In this document: piece by piece, positions 60,321 to 64,000 of the stretch
Numbering within the stretch: position 1 is the first letter of the stretch
Layout of the letters: each line of letters opens with the position of its first letter
Assembly (NCBI GenBank): GCA_030142905.1
Contig: JASJOG010000176.1
Span: forward strand, 143,501 to 207,500
Direction: 5' to 3'
DNA from: Heliopora coerulea
Lineage: Eukaryota > Cnidaria > Anthozoa > Scleralcyonacea > Helioporidae
DNA length: 64,000 nucleotides
Program-made: the position numbers and the translations under genes
The notes under the pieces: generated by a model
Databases searched by the model: none
Seen by the model: only the letters and a program-made list of their open reading frames with translations
What the model was told of the DNA's origin: nothing

Positions 60321-62264
60321 ATAAAGCACTATATATAAGTAGCAAGATGGAGTTTAAAGAAGATTAAATTTGACAATCCATCAACATTTCTTAAGAGGCG
60401 ACGGATGAAGTGAAATAATATCTACCTAAAGGTGTACTCTTTCAACTTAAATTTGCTCAGTACCCTCCTCGCTTTGTTAAGAGATGGCAAGACAAAAAGA
60501 ACGTTTGTCCTTGCTTCAACGCCAACCTCGTTCCCTCCCTCTTGGCCGAGGCCAGTTACTTGACAGCTAAAATATGGGTGGCAGAAAACAAACTTGTTGA
60601 AGGAGGGATGTGAATAACAACGTGCTTCAATGCAGTGGCGTAGTAAGGGGTGGTCCGGGAGGGATTGCCAACGGCTGCCAAAATAAGGCGGCGCCAAATT
60701 GTGTCCTCAAAAACAATTTTTTACATAAATCTCAAACATTTGAAAATATCGCTATGGCCAATAATTTTATCCTATTTTATAAATATTTTCATTCCGTCGT
60801 TGGCATCATCTTAGTTATTTTACAAGTTGCCAATACGGGTGGGAGGAGCCATGAGCAAAGTGAATCATTAATGCTCCAGGCATTGATATGGATAAGTCTT
60901 CGAATAAAATACATTATTCCAACCATAACTAGTTTTAAACAGCTTGGCACAGGTTTTTATTCACCGCATCGCGAATCAACGACTATTTTGTACCAATCTC
61001 GCTGAGACCGATTCGAGACAAGATCCACTTGAAATTTCATTTGACTGTGGAAAATAAAGTTTGCTCGTTTCGACTTAGATCAACCTGAGATCCATCCAAA
61101 CGTGCAGTATAAACAGTAAATAAATCCAGCCGTAACGAACTCTCCTTGGCGCCATGCGGTGCAGCACAACGAATGGTTTGGTTAACGTTGCCGCAATTTT
61201 CGTCGGCCCACGATTGTCTACCATGTTTTCCTTTTGAAAGGTTCGCAGTGGCTTTTTCCATACAAGTCTTGGTTGTTCTTACATCGAACTTTAGGTCTTA
61301 TAGTACTCTCAATTCTTTAGTGCACCATATCATCTTTCGACATATTCTGCTTTATTATGTCAGTATTGAATTGTGTTAAGAACGCCGACTTCTGCCCGAC
61401 TGCAAGCGACCCGATTTAACCGTCGCAACTTCCACAGTCGGGCAGTGTGTGCATCTATACGACTACTGCAGACAAGAATTGACCAGTTCCACGGTTAGCC
61501 ACATCGGCTTCACTCAAATTCAACATGGAAAACAACAGTTAGAGAAGGCGCCGTACTGGACATTAATGACATACAGTCGCAATGTATTGGAGCCAGTCGC
61601 ACGACTCTGAATTTTCATGATCTAACAATGAATTGCAACTACCCAGCTTAGTAACGTCGGGTAATAGGCCAGTCTTGGACTTCTGCTTTGTCCATGATAA
61701 CATTGATATTGCCTGTCTTGGGTCGTAACGGACGGTCTATGGCGAACTTGAGACCATAGTGTCTGAGTGGACTATCATGTTGTAGACAAGTTAGTATTTC
61801 AATACTTTGAGCTGTGCAGCATTAATTTCGAATCATCTTACTGACGCCGAATGTTGTCTAGATGGATTCCCGAACATATTTTTGGAAGTCTTATCTTAAT
61901 TAGATTTTCACGAAATATATCAACTTCTATCTAAGATAAACACCGGACGATTTATAAAATTAGAAGATGCATCATGGAATTTAGTTTGAGCCTCATAAAT
62001 GGTTAAAAATTAGCCTGTACTCGCGAACGAATCTCCTGTAACTGGATACGTAGACATATAGTTACATAAATACATACTAAGTTATTAGAAGTTTAAAAAT
62101 TACAAATGAAAAAACAAAGTAACAGAACGAAATTTGTGAGGAATAGTATTCATTTTGACTTACTTTTGCATGAGCATTTTTTAAAGTAGTAAAACAAATG
62201 ATAAGTTGAGCCTATCTTTCCATCCATCTATTTTTTATCTTGGGTCAACCAATTTATAAACTGT
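60321..62264. other. Spacer, no gene recognised
   Basis: No conserved protein is seen. 61381-61830 is less AT-rich and shows CCGACTTCTGCCCGACTG and CCACAGTCGGGCAG words, which may be decayed repeat sequence; no family was recognised. Confidence 0.4.
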
Positions 62265-62287
62265 TGTTTTATATATATATTTATATA

Positions 62288-62323
<36 letters not shown>

Positions 62324-62345
62324 TATAGTGTAGCTTCTTATATAT
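62265..62345. repeat. (ATAC)n and (AT)n microsatellite
   Basis: TATATATTTATATATAC, then about seven ATAC units, then TATATATATA. Confidence 0.95.
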
Positions 62346-64000
62346 AGCCTCTTACCTCTGAATAGAAGATCGCTTTTGCTTCAGAATATCATCAGATCCC
62401 GAATAGGTTTGCTTGTTAAGTGTGCGCACTTGTATCGTCCATCCAGTATTAAACATAAAGTTCAAATTTGATTGGCTAAGGATGTCGTACGGTAGTATTC
62501 CATTGGTTGGTATACTCTAAGATGAGCGTTGTTTCTCTCATAATTAAGTTTATATGCGTTCGAGACGAGTCATTCAGGAATATACAAACACGATGAGGCA
62601 CACCTAAGCTGAATACACCTGTGTCCTGCTGTTTAGTGAAAGCTTTTCACGTACGCTTTGTCTTTTATGCATGATTGTTTGTATTTAGAATTTGTTCATA
62701 TGAAAAAAAGAGCCAAATTTTGCAGTGGTTGGAGAACAGCTTATTTGAGATCGTTTAAATCCACGCTCAACTCAACTACCCAAGGGCGATAATACGCCAT
62801 AACACATGCCATGCCCATTGCCACACTCATTAGTTTGTTTTAGTTGCAATTTAACCACCTGGCGGGGATGGCGTTATTTTCTTTCTTTCTGAAAATGAGC
62901 CCACCGCTCGCCCTCGTTATAATAGCATTAACTAATAGTCTTTCTCGTGTACTTTTGAATCAGCTGAAAATAAGGTAAATAGCAGTTTGTTAGTCATCCG
63001 TATTATCGCTGACGATGGCCATAGTTATTTGTTTCTAGACGGAGACAACACATATATTTTTATTGAATAAAGTTTTTCGAGGCAAAAGCTGTTGAGATAC
63101 TGAAACGGTAAAATGGCATCCTGACGTTTCAAGCAAAGACCTGTATCAAATTGAAACAGGCAGCACTTCGTTTCACCATTTCGATGTCATACAAGGTTTC
63201 AGAATTTCGTGCATCGTCATGCTCAAAACAGAGAATTTTATTGTTAAAAGATTGTCGGACTTCTCATGCTCTATCCTGAATAGAAAGGCGAGATCTTTTG
63301 ACCAAACGGTTTCTTTTGTCTTGCAAGAGCTTGAGTAAGAATTTCGGGCGGCCATCTGTGGAAGAATTACAACTTATTCTGCATTAATTTTATAACTCGG
63401 TTTCTTTTGAGTTGTACAGATGTCGTGCTTCATTACCAAAACTGTTATAACCTGTTTGATTCAGAGTTTGCCAAAAAGCGTAAATATTAACTCTCGATGT
63501 TTTCGCAGAAGACCCGCGTGCTAACCTAATTAAGATTCTGGCAGTCTTAAAAATCATAATGTGTGGCTCAACATGATGTATTGTCCTGGTGAATTCTTGT
63601 ATTTTTCATCTTTTTTTACCAGTTCTATTAAACTCGTCAAATTCAAATGGTTTTATTCCTACAGTCTTAATTATCATCATACATTTTTAAACAATGGACT
63701 TTATCACTCATGATGCTTCCTGCTTCAATAGTTCGCCGAATATTCACAGAAAATTGCCTGCAAATACAGCGGACATGTGAAATAAACTCATCGTTGTTAT
63801 AAGCATTTATTACGCCAGTATGGTATAAATGACAATAATATTTTTTGATATCGTGTGGTGAATAACGCCGTGTCGGTTGACGCCATGCATGAAATTGTTG
63901 GGAGTGTAAAACTTTTTGAAAACAAACTTTGTGCATGATATTTGACCTGTTATTTCTAGGTTATATCAGTTAAACCATTCTCTTTTCCCAGTCGCCAAAT
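62346..64000. other. Spacer, no gene recognised
   Basis: Only short unrecognised ORFs (the longest 63936-63667 minus, 89 codons, has no known domain). At 63130-63165 the minus strand carries TTGAAACGTCAGGATG, a word seen near other foldback elements. Confidence 0.4.

Overview
The window is eukaryotic nuclear DNA from an animal, most likely a cnidarian and plausibly an anthozoan such as a stony coral. Genes are split into many short exons (about 24-200 bases) by GT-AG introns. Proteins align closely with vertebrate ones, and introns and spacers are full of young-looking transposons, tRNA-headed SINE-like repeats, foldback elements and microsatellites. The phylum is an inference from protein similarity and repeat style.

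Layout. 1-7142 (minus strand): most of SLC25A32, the mitochondrial folate/FAD carrier; ten exons are visible and the last one is not in the window. 7143-7699: a compact head-to-head promoter region. 7700-48492 (plus strand): a complete WDR35 (IFT121) gene of 40 coding exons, about 1189 codons, encoding a retrograde intraflagellar-transport (IFT-A) subunit. One exon (43251-43300) carries one base too many for the frame. WDR35 introns hold a Ty1/copia LTR retrotransposon (37346-41905, minus, 5-bp target duplication, degenerate ORFs), a short hAT-type element with an 8-bp target duplication (19425-19832), fragments of a Crypton-like recombinase and of a non-LTR reverse transcriptase, about a dozen palindromic elements, tRNA-like SINE heads, and long micro- and minisatellites. 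48493-51445: 3' flank of WDR35 with a cluster of TTTCACATGTGAAA-like palindromes, one MITE-like copy and an inverted SINE pair. 51446-53041 (minus): the terminal exon of a seven-finger C2H2 zinc-finger gene. 53042-55200: GTT-rich DNA, a SINE core fragment and little else. 55204-59816 (minus): three 5'-truncated non-LTR retrotransposons in series, each ending in a GGAT-type microsatellite. 59817-64000: GATA/ATAC microsatellites, one small palindrome and otherwise unrecognised sequence.

Functional reading. Only three cellular genes are supported: SLC25A32, WDR35 and the zinc-finger gene. The first two share one divergent promoter interval but no pathway (mitochondrial one-carbon/FAD metabolism versus cilium assembly). 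The rest is accessory repeat biology. The points most worth checking are hammerhead-ribozyme-like motifs in unrelated foldback/SINE families, apparent insertion of non-LTR elements into one another's tail microsatellites, and the one-base lesion in WDR35.
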